This document shows positions 35,746 through 44,298 of a stretch of DNA of 64,000 bases, piece by piece. Position numbers and translations under genes: made by a program. Every line of letters begins with the position of its first letter. Position 1 is the stretch's first letter. This DNA comes from Lachnospiraceae bacterium (GTDB taxonomy: Bacteria; Bacillota; Clostridia; Lachnospirales; Lachnospiraceae): positions 1 through 64,000 of the forward strand of contig SVDH01000012.1 of assembly GCA_015057865.1 (NCBI GenBank), read 5' to 3'. The notes under the pieces were generated by a model, which saw only the letters and a list, made by a program, of their open reading frames with translations, ran no database searches and was not told the DNA's origin.

Positions 35746-37710
35746 TTACAGGTCTCCGGCCTTCAGAGTTGTGCCTGTATAATCCTTGCCGGCTACTGTG
35801 AGGGTTACATCGTTCGGAATAACAACCTGTGCGTCATCACTGATTGTCAGAGAAGATACAGCGGATGTTGCTGCCACATTCCATACGGCATCTTTCTCAA
35901 GCGTCATATTTACGGCATTTGCGCCATTATCATTGATCATGTTGGCAACCTGGCCCATGTTAAAGTACTCATTGATGCTGTAGGAAGTCAGCTGATACTG
36001 ATCTGCGTAAGCAGCTGCATCATCAGCATTATCAAATGCATATCCGCCGTCAGCCTTCAATGCTACAGAACCATCGTAGCTTACATGGATTGCAGATGTT
36101 GATGCTGCTGCGCCATTTAAGACAGCACCTTCTCCGAGTGTTACATTCAGTGCCGAGCCGTTCAGTCCGTCTGAACCTGACGCATTGTAAATATTGCCTT
36201 CATAGGTTCCATTGGTAAAGGTAAAGGTCTGTACCTGTTCCGCTGCTTCTGCAGCATCTGTTGTAAAACCTGCAGATTCTTCATGAACAGGCTTGAAGTT
36301 CATCTGTCCACCGTTTGTATTTGCCGGATCGTCTGCATCCATCATTCCACCGGTAGTCGCATCGTCATTATCCATTACCTGGATCAGCACACCACCGTTT
36401 TTGATCGCAGAATCATCAACAGTTGCTGTCATTGTCTCATCGGAAGAACCTGTTTTAACAAGGAATGTTGTATATGCAGAGTTTACTTCTGTACCGTTTT
36501 CGATCGCGATATTGTTTTCACCCTGATGGAACATGAAACCAAATGTATCGGAGTTGATCACGGTATTCTTGTCTTCCTGCGCTTCATAAGTCTCAGTTGT
36601 TTCGCCGGCAGAATTCTTCAGGTCATACGTCTCTCCTGCCTTAATATCGGTATAGGTTGCTGTTCCGCCTGTAAAGATCGTTGCATATGTTCCGACATTC
36701 AGTTCTGAACCTGCAAATGTCTCAACTGCATTACCGATCGCGTATGTACCATAACCGGAACCATAGTTTTCGGTATATGGATTGTCAAGCGTTTCGGAAA
36801 TCTGGCCGCCATCAGCCTGCAGAGCTGCCGCTGCACTTTCGTCCTGATTGTTCAGCGTCAGGCTGGTGTTATAAACATTCAGATACATGTTACTGCCTGC
36901 ATCCGTGGAAAGTACTGCCCATGCGCCTGCAGATGTCTCAGAATCAGTTACGTTTGTTGTCGTATCGTCACCTTCCATATTGGTTCCGCGTGCTGTTCCC
37001 ATGATACCCAGGATCCACGGCGGTGCTACCATCAGCTGCTGGTCAGGTGTATTCAGATAATCTTTATAAAGGGTTCCGCCATCTGACTGCAGCGTTACAT
37101 TATGAAGTGATACAACCGAACCGCTGTCTGCAAATACCGGCATCGTTGCCACACCACTGGTATGAATCTCAGAATCCTCGACAGTCAGCTTTGCATTTTC
37201 ACCAAATGCTGCCAGTACGGTACCCTTACCGGAGAAATCGCAGGTATCTGTTCCATCCGCATTGGTCAGGAAATTGAAGATCGAGTTTTTGATCGTATAC
37301 TCTGTGTCGACTACCATGACACCATTGTCGCCACTCTCGGAGTCCTCGATTGTGATTCCTTCCGCTACGGAAGCATCATAACTACCACCGCTGATTCTGT
37401 CAGTGGATGATTCCGCCTCATCAATTCCTTCTGCCGTAACAAACAGTGCTGCATCATAATCATAATCATTCCCGCCGATCGTAGATGCATCTGTTCCACC
37501 GCCATTCCAGGAACCGATCTGTCCCTCTACCGGTGTCTTGTCCATTTCACCCGGACCACCCGGACCGCCTTCTGCTTCTGCAGAGACACCTTCACCGCCT
37601 GCCGAAGAGCCTGCCGGCGCCACTTCAGAACTACCGCAGCCCACCATGGAAGCCGTCATGGCTGCGATCATCATTCCTGTCAGTAATAACGCAACTTTTT
37701 TTCGTTTCAT
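35746..37710 (-). CDS. Beta-helix-like surface lipoprotein, function unknown
   Basis: 654 residues from MKRKKVALLLTGMMIAAMTASMVGC, a lipoprotein signal with Cys25; GGAGG precedes this ATG, so the 35-residue longer track form, which runs into the MFS gene, is rejected. A Gly/Pro-rich linker (EGGPGGPGEMDKTP) is followed by some 500 residues of Asn/Asp/Gly/Thr-rich repeats of the type seen in right-handed beta helices (KNSIFNFL..., TVEDSEIHTSG..., VSLHNVTLQSDGG...). It is coupled to an MFS transporter gene 31 bp upstream. A cell-surface binding or adhesive role is plausible; no catalytic motif was recognised. Confidence 0.78.
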   Translation of the reverse strand: MKRKKVALLLTGMMIAAMTASMVGCGSSEVAPAGSSAGGEGVSAEAEGGPGGPGEMDKTPVEGQIGSWNGGGTDASTIGGNDYDYDAALFVTAEGIDEAESSTDRISGGSYDASVAEGITIEDSESGDNGVMVVDTEYTIKNSIFNFLTNADGTDTCDFSGKGTVLAAFGENAKLTVEDSEIHTSGVATMPVFADSGSVVSLHNVTLQSDGGTLYKDYLNTPDQQLMVAPPWILGIMGTARGTNMEGDDTTTNVTDSETSAGAWAVLSTDAGSNMYLNVYNTSLTLNNQDESAAAALQADGGQISETLDNPYTENYGSGYGTYAIGNAVETFAGSELNVGTYATIFTGGTATYTDIKAGETYDLKNSAGETTETYEAQEDKNTVINSDTFGFMFHQGENNIAIENGTEVNSAYTTFLVKTGSSDETMTATVDDSAIKNGGVLIQVMDNDDATTGGMMDADDPANTNGGQMNFKPVHEESAGFTTDAAEAAEQVQTFTFTNGTYEGNIYNASGSDGLNGSALNVTLGEGAVLNGAAASTSAIHVSYDGSVALKADGGYAFDNADDAAAYADQYQLTSYSINEYFNMGQVANMINDNGANAVNMTLEKDAVWNVAATSAVSSLTISDDAQVVIPNDVTLTVAGKDYTGTTLKAGDL

Positions 37711-37741
37711 TTTTTCCTCCTTTTGCCGTATGTTCCGGCGA

Positions 37742-39100
37742 TTATTCTGCTTGCTTTGCCTCTTCCAGACCTCTCTGTGCATCTTTGCCAAGGCCGCGGT
37801 CAAGCGCATTCGCATCTTTCATATTCAACATCGCAAATGTTGCAATCAAACCGATGATGATGATCACGATCAGGATTCCATACGCCAGGGTACCCTTTCC
37901 ACTCTGGATCAACATAACCATCATCATCGCTGCCACTGCCGACGGAATCAGCTGAATCGCCATGATAATACGGTTTGCTGACTGATACTCACGACGTCCG
38001 TATGCAAAGCTTGTGATACACGGATGCATTGTCGGCACACCACCTGTCATGCATGCTACGCCAAAGCCCCATCCGATCATCAGGCCAACGTGTCCGCCTT
38101 CCGGCTGAAGCATCAGGCAAAGGACCGGGATCAACTCTGTCAGACCAAGTACGATAGAAGCCTTAACTGATCCGAATTTGTCATCCAGGAATCCAAATAC
38201 ATAGGACATCGGAATACCGAGGATTGCGCCCATTGACAGCCATTTTACTGCTGTCAGCCATACTTCGATTCCGCCAAGTGACATGTATCTGACTGCCATA
38301 GAACCCATGCAGGCGTTGATGATAAACTGGAATGCGCCAAAGGAAATAATCAACAGCCATGCCTTCTTCTGTTTTAATACTTCACCAACAGTCAGCTTGA
38401 CTTCATCATTTGCTTCTGAAAGTGGTGCGTGATCCGCACCGTCCGGATATAATCCTGCCTCTTCCGGTGTGTCTTTGATACCAACTGCTACGATGATACA
38501 GATTACAACGATGATAACCGCGATTCCAACATAGAACGGACGATAGTCGCCACCCATTTTATTTGCGATCATGGTCGTCATGACAGATGTGCCGACCACT
38601 GAGAAAATCGGTGAGCCCATTGTGATGATACCCATGATCTGTCCGCGGAACCGGATGAACCAGTTAGCTACCAGCATGAACCCTGCCATCTGAAGGATCA
38701 TACATCCGCAACGCACAACAAACAGTGAGATGAAGAATAATCCGTAATTACCGGATGCTGCGCCGCCATTGCAGTCAAGGCCATTTGCTGCCACAATACC
38801 TAATGTTGCAATCGCTGTAATGATCATAACGATGATCAAAGGCTTCTTAACGCCAAACTTAATGAACAGGGTTCCGTAAATAAATGTCAAAATAATACAA
38901 ACAAAGTTTCCGACTGTCATCGGCAGCTGCGTCGCAGATGCTGCCCATCCTCCTCCGTCTTCCGTGATAAATGCCTGAATGATATTGATCTGATCATTCT
39001 GCAGACCGGAATACAGAAACATGAATACGATACCCAATATACAAAGCAGTACCGCATATCCCTTAAACTTCCGAGAATTTTTTGCTGCTTCCTGTGCCAT
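37742..39100 (-). CDS. MFS transporter (OFA/oxalate-formate antiporter-like)
   Basis: 452 residues with 12 hydrophobic segments, an MFS loop (FLDDKFGSVKA) and an N-terminus like the oxalate:formate antiporter (OFA) group (GIVFMFLYSGLQNDQINII). GGGAGG precedes the start. First gene of a two-gene operon with a surface lipoprotein. The substrate is probably a small carboxylate by family, but no residue in the sequence proves it. Confidence 0.85.
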   Translation of the reverse strand: MAQEAAKNSRKFKGYAVLLCILGIVFMFLYSGLQNDQINIIQAFITEDGGGWAASATQLPMTVGNFVCIILTFIYGTLFIKFGVKKPLIIVMIITAIATLGIVAANGLDCNGGAASGNYGLFFISLFVVRCGCMILQMAGFMLVANWFIRFRGQIMGIITMGSPIFSVVGTSVMTTMIANKMGGDYRPFYVGIAVIIVVICIIVAVGIKDTPEEAGLYPDGADHAPLSEANDEVKLTVGEVLKQKKAWLLIISFGAFQFIINACMGSMAVRYMSLGGIEVWLTAVKWLSMGAILGIPMSYVFGFLDDKFGSVKASIVLGLTELIPVLCLMLQPEGGHVGLMIGWGFGVACMTGGVPTMHPCITSFAYGRREYQSANRIIMAIQLIPSAVAAMMMVMLIQSGKGTLAYGILIVIIIIGLIATFAMLNMKDANALDRGLGKDAQRGLEEAKQAE

Positions 39101-39202
39101 TTTTCCTCCCTTTCCTCATCCTTCATTTTCAATCAAGGAATGAAACATCTTTCTTTTTTGAACGGTTACATTTTCGTTATGAAAATTCTTACATATCTGA
39201 AA

Positions 39203-39241
39203 AAAAAACAAAACGCCACTTTCTTTGAAAAAAGTGACGTT
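39203..39241 (-). terminator. Terminator after the MATE gene
   Basis: AACGCCACTTT (39212-39222) with AAAGTGACGTT (39231-39241): on the minus strand an 11-bp stem with one U.G pair and an 8-nt loop, followed by TTTTGTTTTTTTTT. Separates the MATE gene from the MFS operon. No convincing promoter was found between it and the MFS start. Confidence 0.9.
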
Positions 39242-39289
39242 TTTTTAGATTAAAACTATGATGCTATTTGGTTTTGAATATACGATAAT

Positions 39290-40660
39290 TTACGCTTCCT
39301 GCGTCCGTTTTTTGATCCACTGGTGCTTCTTAAAATGCACGAACACCGGAATACTCTTAAACACCTGGTCTGACTGGATGCATAAGACGACCCATACCAC
39401 AGGCAGCTTCCACCAGAATGCTGCCATAAAGGACAACGGCATGACAATACACCAGATGCAGATCAGATTCATATTTGCCATAAACTTCACATCGCCTGCG
39501 CCGCGCATGATACCTGCGCTGACCGGCATCTGATAGGACATTCCCACCATAACGAAACACATCAGGATGATCAATTGATCCGCCAGCTTTAAGGCTTCCG
39601 GAGAGAGTCCGCTGTATATGGTTAGCAAAGGCAACCGCAATGCGAACAGAAGCAGTCCCAGTATGATTCCCACGGCAAGGGACAGTACACTTAGTGTCCG
39701 GGCGTCCTCTCTGACTTTGGCATCAATACCCTCACCCACAGCTTTTCCGATCATAACTGCTGAAGTCAAACTCATGGCCTGTACGACGACTTTCAAATAT
39801 TGATAAAAAGTCGTAGCCACTGAGTTCGCTGCCAAAGCATTCGAGGAAAGGCGTCCCAGGATTCCTGTCTGGATCGGAATGGAGACTGCCCACAGGATCT
39901 GCGAGATCAGCACCGGCATGAATACCTTCCGGTAGTCGGTCCGCAGCTGCCTGTCAAATTTCAGGAAGTTTTCAGAAAACAGCTTTAATCTCGTATCCTT
40001 CTTCCAAAGGAATATAATGACAATCATAAATTCCACGACCCGCGCGATCAGTGTTCCGATCGCAGCGCCTTTAATCCCCATCTCCGGGAAACCGAACCGG
40101 CCAAAGATCAACGTATAGTTGATCGCAACATTGATGATCAGTGAAACCAGTGAAATGCCAAAGGATATCTTTACGATCTCAACACTGCGTAAGGCAGCCA
40201 TCAGCACGTTTGTCAAAAGAAACAGCAAAAACGTGTATTTGATGATCGACAGATAAACCACGCCTTCACTGATCACTGCAGCATCCTGTGTAAAGATGGC
40301 GATCAGTTGTGACGGCATAACCGCGCTGATTGCGATCGCAGCCACACCACAGATAAAGGCGAGCTTCACGGCGATGCCTGTGACACGACGAACCGGTGAG
40401 AGCCTGCGTTCACCCCAATACTGGGAAGCAAGAACAACCAGTGCCTCACCGATCGACAGTGCGATCTGCTGCACGATAAAGAAGATGGAATTGACAGTCG
40501 TTGCTCCATTTAACGCAGCCTGGCTGTAATGACCGAGCATCATATTATCTGCCATATTGACACTGTAGGCCACCAGGTTTTGCAATGCCACCATCAGAAA
40601 CAGCGGTAATAAGGATTTATAAAAATCCCGGTCTTTTGTAAAAAACGTTTCCTGGTACAT
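39290..40660 (-). CDS. MATE-family efflux transporter
   Basis: 456 residues with 12 predicted membrane segments in two homologous halves (SLLPLFLMVALQNLVAYSVNMADNMMLGHYSQ; VFMPVLISQILWAVSIPIQTGILGRLSSNALAA), the MATE architecture. GAGGAA precedes the start. It follows the carrier-protein gene after a palindromic element and probably shares its promoter. A cation-coupled multidrug or envelope-metabolite exporter; it might export products of the Dlt-like cluster, but that is inference from position. Confidence 0.9.
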   Translation of the reverse strand: MYQETFFTKDRDFYKSLLPLFLMVALQNLVAYSVNMADNMMLGHYSQAALNGATTVNSIFFIVQQIALSIGEALVVLASQYWGERRLSPVRRVTGIAVKLAFICGVAAIAISAVMPSQLIAIFTQDAAVISEGVVYLSIIKYTFLLFLLTNVLMAALRSVEIVKISFGISLVSLIINVAINYTLIFGRFGFPEMGIKGAAIGTLIARVVEFMIVIIFLWKKDTRLKLFSENFLKFDRQLRTDYRKVFMPVLISQILWAVSIPIQTGILGRLSSNALAANSVATTFYQYLKVVVQAMSLTSAVMIGKAVGEGIDAKVREDARTLSVLSLAVGIILGLLLFALRLPLLTIYSGLSPEALKLADQLIILMCFVMVGMSYQMPVSAGIMRGAGDVKFMANMNLICIWCIVMPLSFMAAFWWKLPVVWVVLCIQSDQVFKSIPVFVHFKKHQWIKKRTQEA

Positions 40661-40673
40661 CGTTTTTCCTCAA

Positions 40674-40703
40674 TGAGTCAAGGGGGACGGTTCTTTTGAC
40701 TCA
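40674..40703. repeat. REP-like palindrome (TGAGTCAA...TTGACTCA)
   Basis: A perfect 8-bp inverted repeat, TGAGTCAA with TTGACTCA, frames GGGGGACGGTTCTT. It starts directly after the carrier-protein stop codon. The core GGGGGACGGTTCTTTTGACTC resembles, from memory, a repetitive palindrome scattered through clostridial genomes. One copy is in this window. It has no adjacent U-run. Confidence 0.55.
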
Positions 40704-40928
40704 CTAGTCCTCCTGCAGGCGTTCGATCATTGCCCAGAGGCTTTTCACGCTGTTAAAGTTCTCCGGAATGATTTCTGCTGCGGTAACAGTGATATCATAC
40801 TCTTCGTTGATGATGGAGATGATCTGAAGCACATCCAGTGAGTTCAGCTGCTTACTGTCCACCAGATCCTCTGCATCCCAGTCTACATCATCTTTAAAGT
40901 CTTCCAGCAACTCCAGTAATTCTTCCAT
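40704..40928 (-). CDS. Acyl/aminoacyl carrier protein (DltC-like)
   Basis: 74 residues, acidic, four helices. The phosphopantetheine attachment serine is in QLNSLDVLQIISIINEEYDI. Length and charge fit a D-alanyl carrier protein (DltC) or a stand-alone peptidyl carrier. It lies in the same cluster as an adenylation enzyme, an MBOAT protein and a DltD-like protein, so it should be loaded by that enzyme. It has its own promoter and AGAGGAAAT before the start. Confidence 0.87.
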   Translation of the reverse strand: MEELLELLEDFKDDVDWDAEDLVDSKQLNSLDVLQIISIINEEYDITVTAAEIIPENFNSVKSLWAMIERLQED

Positions 40929-40959
40929 TTCATTTCCTCTCTTTCCTTCAGATGATTCT

Positions 40960-40987
40960 ATTATAGTCTGTTTTCACTCACAATCAA
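40960..40987 (-). promoter_or_regulatory. Promoter of the carrier-protein/MATE unit
   Basis: Minus strand TTGATT, 16 bp, TATAAT, about 30 bp before the carrier-protein gene in the 89-bp gap after the symporter. Suggests that the carrier and MATE genes can be expressed apart from the rest of the cluster. Confidence 0.7.
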
Positions 40988-41017
40988 ATATACACTGCCG
41001 CCTTAAAACGATCCTGC

Positions 41018-42613
41018 TCAAATCCGGCCTGTCGCCCGCAGATACGGGATCGCCCATAACACCAGCAGGATTACGGTAATGAACACGCCCATCACACCAA
41101 TCTGCTTTGTATTGCGCAGCGTTCCCAGGATATCTTCTTTCTTTCTTTCCGTTTCCGGTACAACGAACATCCGCTCTCTTGCCGCTGTTTCTTCGCTCGT
41201 GACTCTTGTCAATGCACTTCCGATGATCATCGCGACGATGTTGCATTCCATTCCAAACAAGCTCGGGTCAAGCCAGACAGGAAGCGTTACCCCGGTAAAG
41301 TGCTGGAACAGCCGCATTCCGAAGCAGGCCAGGAAACCGGTCAGCATACCGGCAAATGCACCCGCTTTTGTCAGCCGTTTACTCAAAACACAGCCAAGCG
41401 CAACCGGCATCCATGCGGCCGATACGATCGCGCCGCCCAAGAACATGATCCAGAAGATCGAAGGCGGATTGGTCAGTGCAAAAGTAAGAACAACAACACT
41501 TGCAATTACCATAAAGATCCGTCCGGTCCGAATATGGTGTTCCTTCTCTTTTCCGAGAATATCATTGGCAAACGATGCGCCGATCAGTGACAGGAACGTC
41601 GTCGCCGAAGAGATTCCTGCTGCAAGTACACCTGTCAAAAGCAATACGCCAAGGATCTTCGGCAGCAGGTTCATCGCCGCCCAGATCAATACATGTGACG
41701 GATCATCGAGATCCGGATGCATCAGATTGACAAACACTGCCGACATTCCCACAAGCAATTCCAAAAAAAAGATTCCAAGTGCTGCCGGCAAAGCGGATCT
41801 GACAACCGTATGCTCGCTTTTTGCCATCAGATAACGGCTCGACTGCCACGGTCCGATCATACAGACAGACATCCATACGATTCCGTAGATCAGCCCCCAG
41901 GCCACATTCTCCGCACCGGTATCATAGATCACGCCCGGCTGACCCTTCCAGGACAGATAATCCGTCAGCTGCGGTGAGGCCGCAATCTCGGCGATTGAAT
42001 GAAACCATCCGCCGGTCCGCCAGGAGATAATGAACGTAGCCACGACCAGAATACCCGTAAACAGCGCTGCCATCATCGTATCCGTGATCAATACACCGGT
42101 CGAGCCGGAAAGGATCGTCAGGATTGAGAATACGATCAGTGCCAGAATGACACACAGCTTATAATCGACACCTGTTACAACTGTCATCAGCGTTCCGATT
42201 CCCTGTACCGTCGCCAGAAGATACACTGTCATCGTGATCACAGCTGTAATAGCTGCCAGATTTTTCATTTTTTTCGAGCAGAACCGTTTTCCGAAAAACT
42301 CCGGGATCGTCAGTACTTTACTCCTTCGCAGATACCGCCCGAAAAATACGGCACCGATGATATATCCCGCCAGCTGCATGCTTGAAAGAATGATCATCGG
42401 CGTAAATGCGCCCTGGAAGAATGTCGACGCATCTCCCATAAACATGCCTGTACTGGTATAAGAGGCGATCAGGGAACCGGCGATCAGTAACGCCGGTGCC
42501 CGCCGCCCCGCGACATAGTAATCTTCTGTCGTACGGATCCTTCTGCTGACCCAGGCACCAACCATGATATAGACGGCCATTGAAATACACATGCCGAGGA
42601 AATAAATATTCAT
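41018..42613 (-). CDS. Sodium:solute symporter (SSS family)
   Basis: 531 residues with about 13 membrane segments. The N-terminus fits the SSS core (RIRTTEDYYVAGRRAPALLIAGSLIASYTSTGMFMGDASTFFQ), and there is a helix-8-like segment LLLTGVLAAGISSATTFLSLIGASFANDIL. Members import amino acids, carboxylates, vitamins or sugars with Na+. Its start overlaps the stop of a 51-residue membrane peptide (ATGA). Its place inside a Dlt-like cluster is unusual and suggests that it brings in the group to be activated or a precursor of it. Confidence 0.93.
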   Translation of the reverse strand: MNIYFLGMCISMAVYIMVGAWVSRRIRTTEDYYVAGRRAPALLIAGSLIASYTSTGMFMGDASTFFQGAFTPMIILSSMQLAGYIIGAVFFGRYLRRSKVLTIPEFFGKRFCSKKMKNLAAITAVITMTVYLLATVQGIGTLMTVVTGVDYKLCVILALIVFSILTILSGSTGVLITDTMMAALFTGILVVATFIISWRTGGWFHSIAEIAASPQLTDYLSWKGQPGVIYDTGAENVAWGLIYGIVWMSVCMIGPWQSSRYLMAKSEHTVVRSALPAALGIFFLELLVGMSAVFVNLMHPDLDDPSHVLIWAAMNLLPKILGVLLLTGVLAAGISSATTFLSLIGASFANDILGKEKEHHIRTGRIFMVIASVVVLTFALTNPPSIFWIMFLGGAIVSAAWMPVALGCVLSKRLTKAGAFAGMLTGFLACFGMRLFQHFTGVTLPVWLDPSLFGMECNIVAMIIGSALTRVTSEETAARERMFVVPETERKKEDILGTLRNTKQIGVMGVFITVILLVLWAIPYLRATGRI

Positions 42614-42765
42614 CTTATTTCCTCCTTCCCGCCGGACGAACGCTCCGGCTCTGAGCCGCCTTCTGTATCAAGATACGGGCCATACTCTCTTTTGATTCTT
42701 TTATACGCAAGGACGCTCGCGATCACGATCCACACGCCGACAAATACAGCAATTACGATTTCCAT
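42610..42765 (-). CDS. Small membrane protein, likely symporter accessory subunit
   Basis: Too short for the ORF track. 51 residues, MEIVIAVFVGVWIVIASVLAYKRIKREYGPYLDTEGGSEP..., with one membrane helix followed by a basic, then acidic tail. It starts 1 nt after the adenylation-enzyme stop (TAA-A-ATG) and overlaps the symporter start by ATGA, so it is translationally tied to both. Small one-helix partners are known for some SSS symporters. DltX, the small dlt peptide, is another comparison, but its conserved C-terminal motif was not recognised here. Confidence 0.85.
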   Translation of the reverse strand: MEIVIAVFVGVWIVIASVLAYKRIKREYGPYLDTEGGSEPERSSGGKEEIR

Positions 42766-42766
42766 T

Positions 42767-44281
42767 TTACAATTCCTTCATTTGCTCTTTTAATGTCCGC
42801 CTGTCAATCTTCCCATGCAGATTGTGCGGCAGCTCTTCCATCTGTCTGATCTTTTCCGGCACCATATATTCCGGCACCAGAGCCTTCAGATGTGTTTTCA
42901 GTGCTTTTCTGTCAATCTCCCCGCTGTAATACATGATAATACGCTGCTTTTCATTGTCATAAAAGCAAGCGTTTTCCTCGACGCCGGAAACGGAAGCCGC
43001 ATTCGCCTCGATCTCTCCAAGCTCGATCCGGTGTCCCATATGCTTGATCTGGAAGTCTTTCCTTCCGGCAAATTCCATCTCTCCGTACTGGTTAAACTCC
43101 ACCAGGTCTCCGGTCCGGTAGATTTTCTCCGGATAACAGGTATTTACCGGATTCTGGACAAATACCGCATCCGTCAGGTCCTGTCTTCTGTAATAACCAT
43201 AGGCAATGGACGGACCGTAGATACAGAGCTCGCCCTGTTTTCCCGGTTCACTCACTGCCTGATTGTTTTCATCCAGCACCAGAACACCGATATTTGAAAA
43301 CGGGATGCCAATCGGCAGGCGGTCATTGTCGGCAAATTCTCTGTCCACTTTATAATAGGTCGTTCCGTCTGTACTCTCCGTCGGCCCGTAGGCGTTGATA
43401 AACGTCGCTTCCGGAAGCTCTTCCATCCAGGCTTTCAACGGCGGAATCTGCATCACCTCGCCGCCAAAGATCACTTTTTTGACACTGGAGATATCCGCCA
43501 GACCAAATGCCTTCATCCGGACGATCAGCGATAACGCCGATGGAACCCAGTAAAGCATCGTGATCTTGTGCTCTTCAATATATTTCATGATATAAGCCGG
43601 AAATGCATAATACATCTTCGGCACAATATGTGTCGTACAACCGACACAAAGCGGCGAAAAAATCTCCACGACCGCCATAACAAAGTATAGCGGTGCCTGC
43701 AGCACACTGCTGTCATTTGCCGTGATGTCATAATCTTTCGTCACTGCTTCGATGTAGCGGATCACCGACTCATGCGGTGTGACGACGCCCTTCGGATCCC
43801 CGGTTGATCCTGATGTAAATAAAACGTACAGAATATCGGTCGGCAGGATCTTGCGGCCGGCATCTGCGATCAGCTCTTCATCGACACCCTGCATGACAAG
43901 ATCCTCCAGGAAAAACACCTGTGTCTCTCCCGCGACCTGTGCGATCTGTTCTGCATTCTCTCTGACTGTTAAGAAGGCTTCCGGCTGCAATGTGTCAAGG
44001 ATCTTCTCTACTCTGGATAACGGCATCTCCGTATCCAGAACCGTATAGAAATTGCCGCTATAGGCCACACCCAGCATCGCCAGAATGCAGGAGATCGACC
44101 GGTCGATATAGATCGCAACCGGTTTTTTCAGCAGGTCTGATTTAATCAACCCCTGCGCGATTGCCTGTGACTGTTTCCGAAGATCTGAAAAGCTGATCTT
44201 TCGTTCCGGTTCCTGAAATGCTGTTTTATCCGGACAGATTGTTACGATCTCATCCAGAAAATCTGTTATGATACGAGCCAA
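42767..44281 (-). CDS. AMP-forming adenylation enzyme (DltA-like)
   Basis: 504 residues if it starts at TTG 44281, which has GGAGG 8 nt upstream; the ATG at 44338 in the track lies inside the previous gene and lacks that signal. Adenylation motifs: LFTSGSTGDPKGVV (P-loop), NAYGPTESTDGTTYYKV, YRTGDLVEF, GRKDFQIKHMGHRIELGEIE and HNLHGKIDRRTL with the catalytic Lys. No carrier domain is fused, as in DltA. It should activate an amino or other carboxylic acid and load it onto the separate carrier protein. D-alanine is the default guess, but the pocket was not resolved. Confidence 0.9.
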   Translation of the reverse strand: MARIITDFLDEIVTICPDKTAFQEPERKISFSDLRKQSQAIAQGLIKSDLLKKPVAIYIDRSISCILAMLGVAYSGNFYTVLDTEMPLSRVEKILDTLQPEAFLTVRENAEQIAQVAGETQVFFLEDLVMQGVDEELIADAGRKILPTDILYVLFTSGSTGDPKGVVTPHESVIRYIEAVTKDYDITANDSSVLQAPLYFVMAVVEIFSPLCVGCTTHIVPKMYYAFPAYIMKYIEEHKITMLYWVPSALSLIVRMKAFGLADISSVKKVIFGGEVMQIPPLKAWMEELPEATFINAYGPTESTDGTTYYKVDREFADNDRLPIGIPFSNIGVLVLDENNQAVSEPGKQGELCIYGPSIAYGYYRRQDLTDAVFVQNPVNTCYPEKIYRTGDLVEFNQYGEMEFAGRKDFQIKHMGHRIELGEIEANAASVSGVEENACFYDNEKQRIIMYYSGEIDRKALKTHLKALVPEYMVPEKIRQMEELPHNLHGKIDRRTLKEQMKEL

Positions 44282-44298
44282 TATTTCATCCTCCGTTT

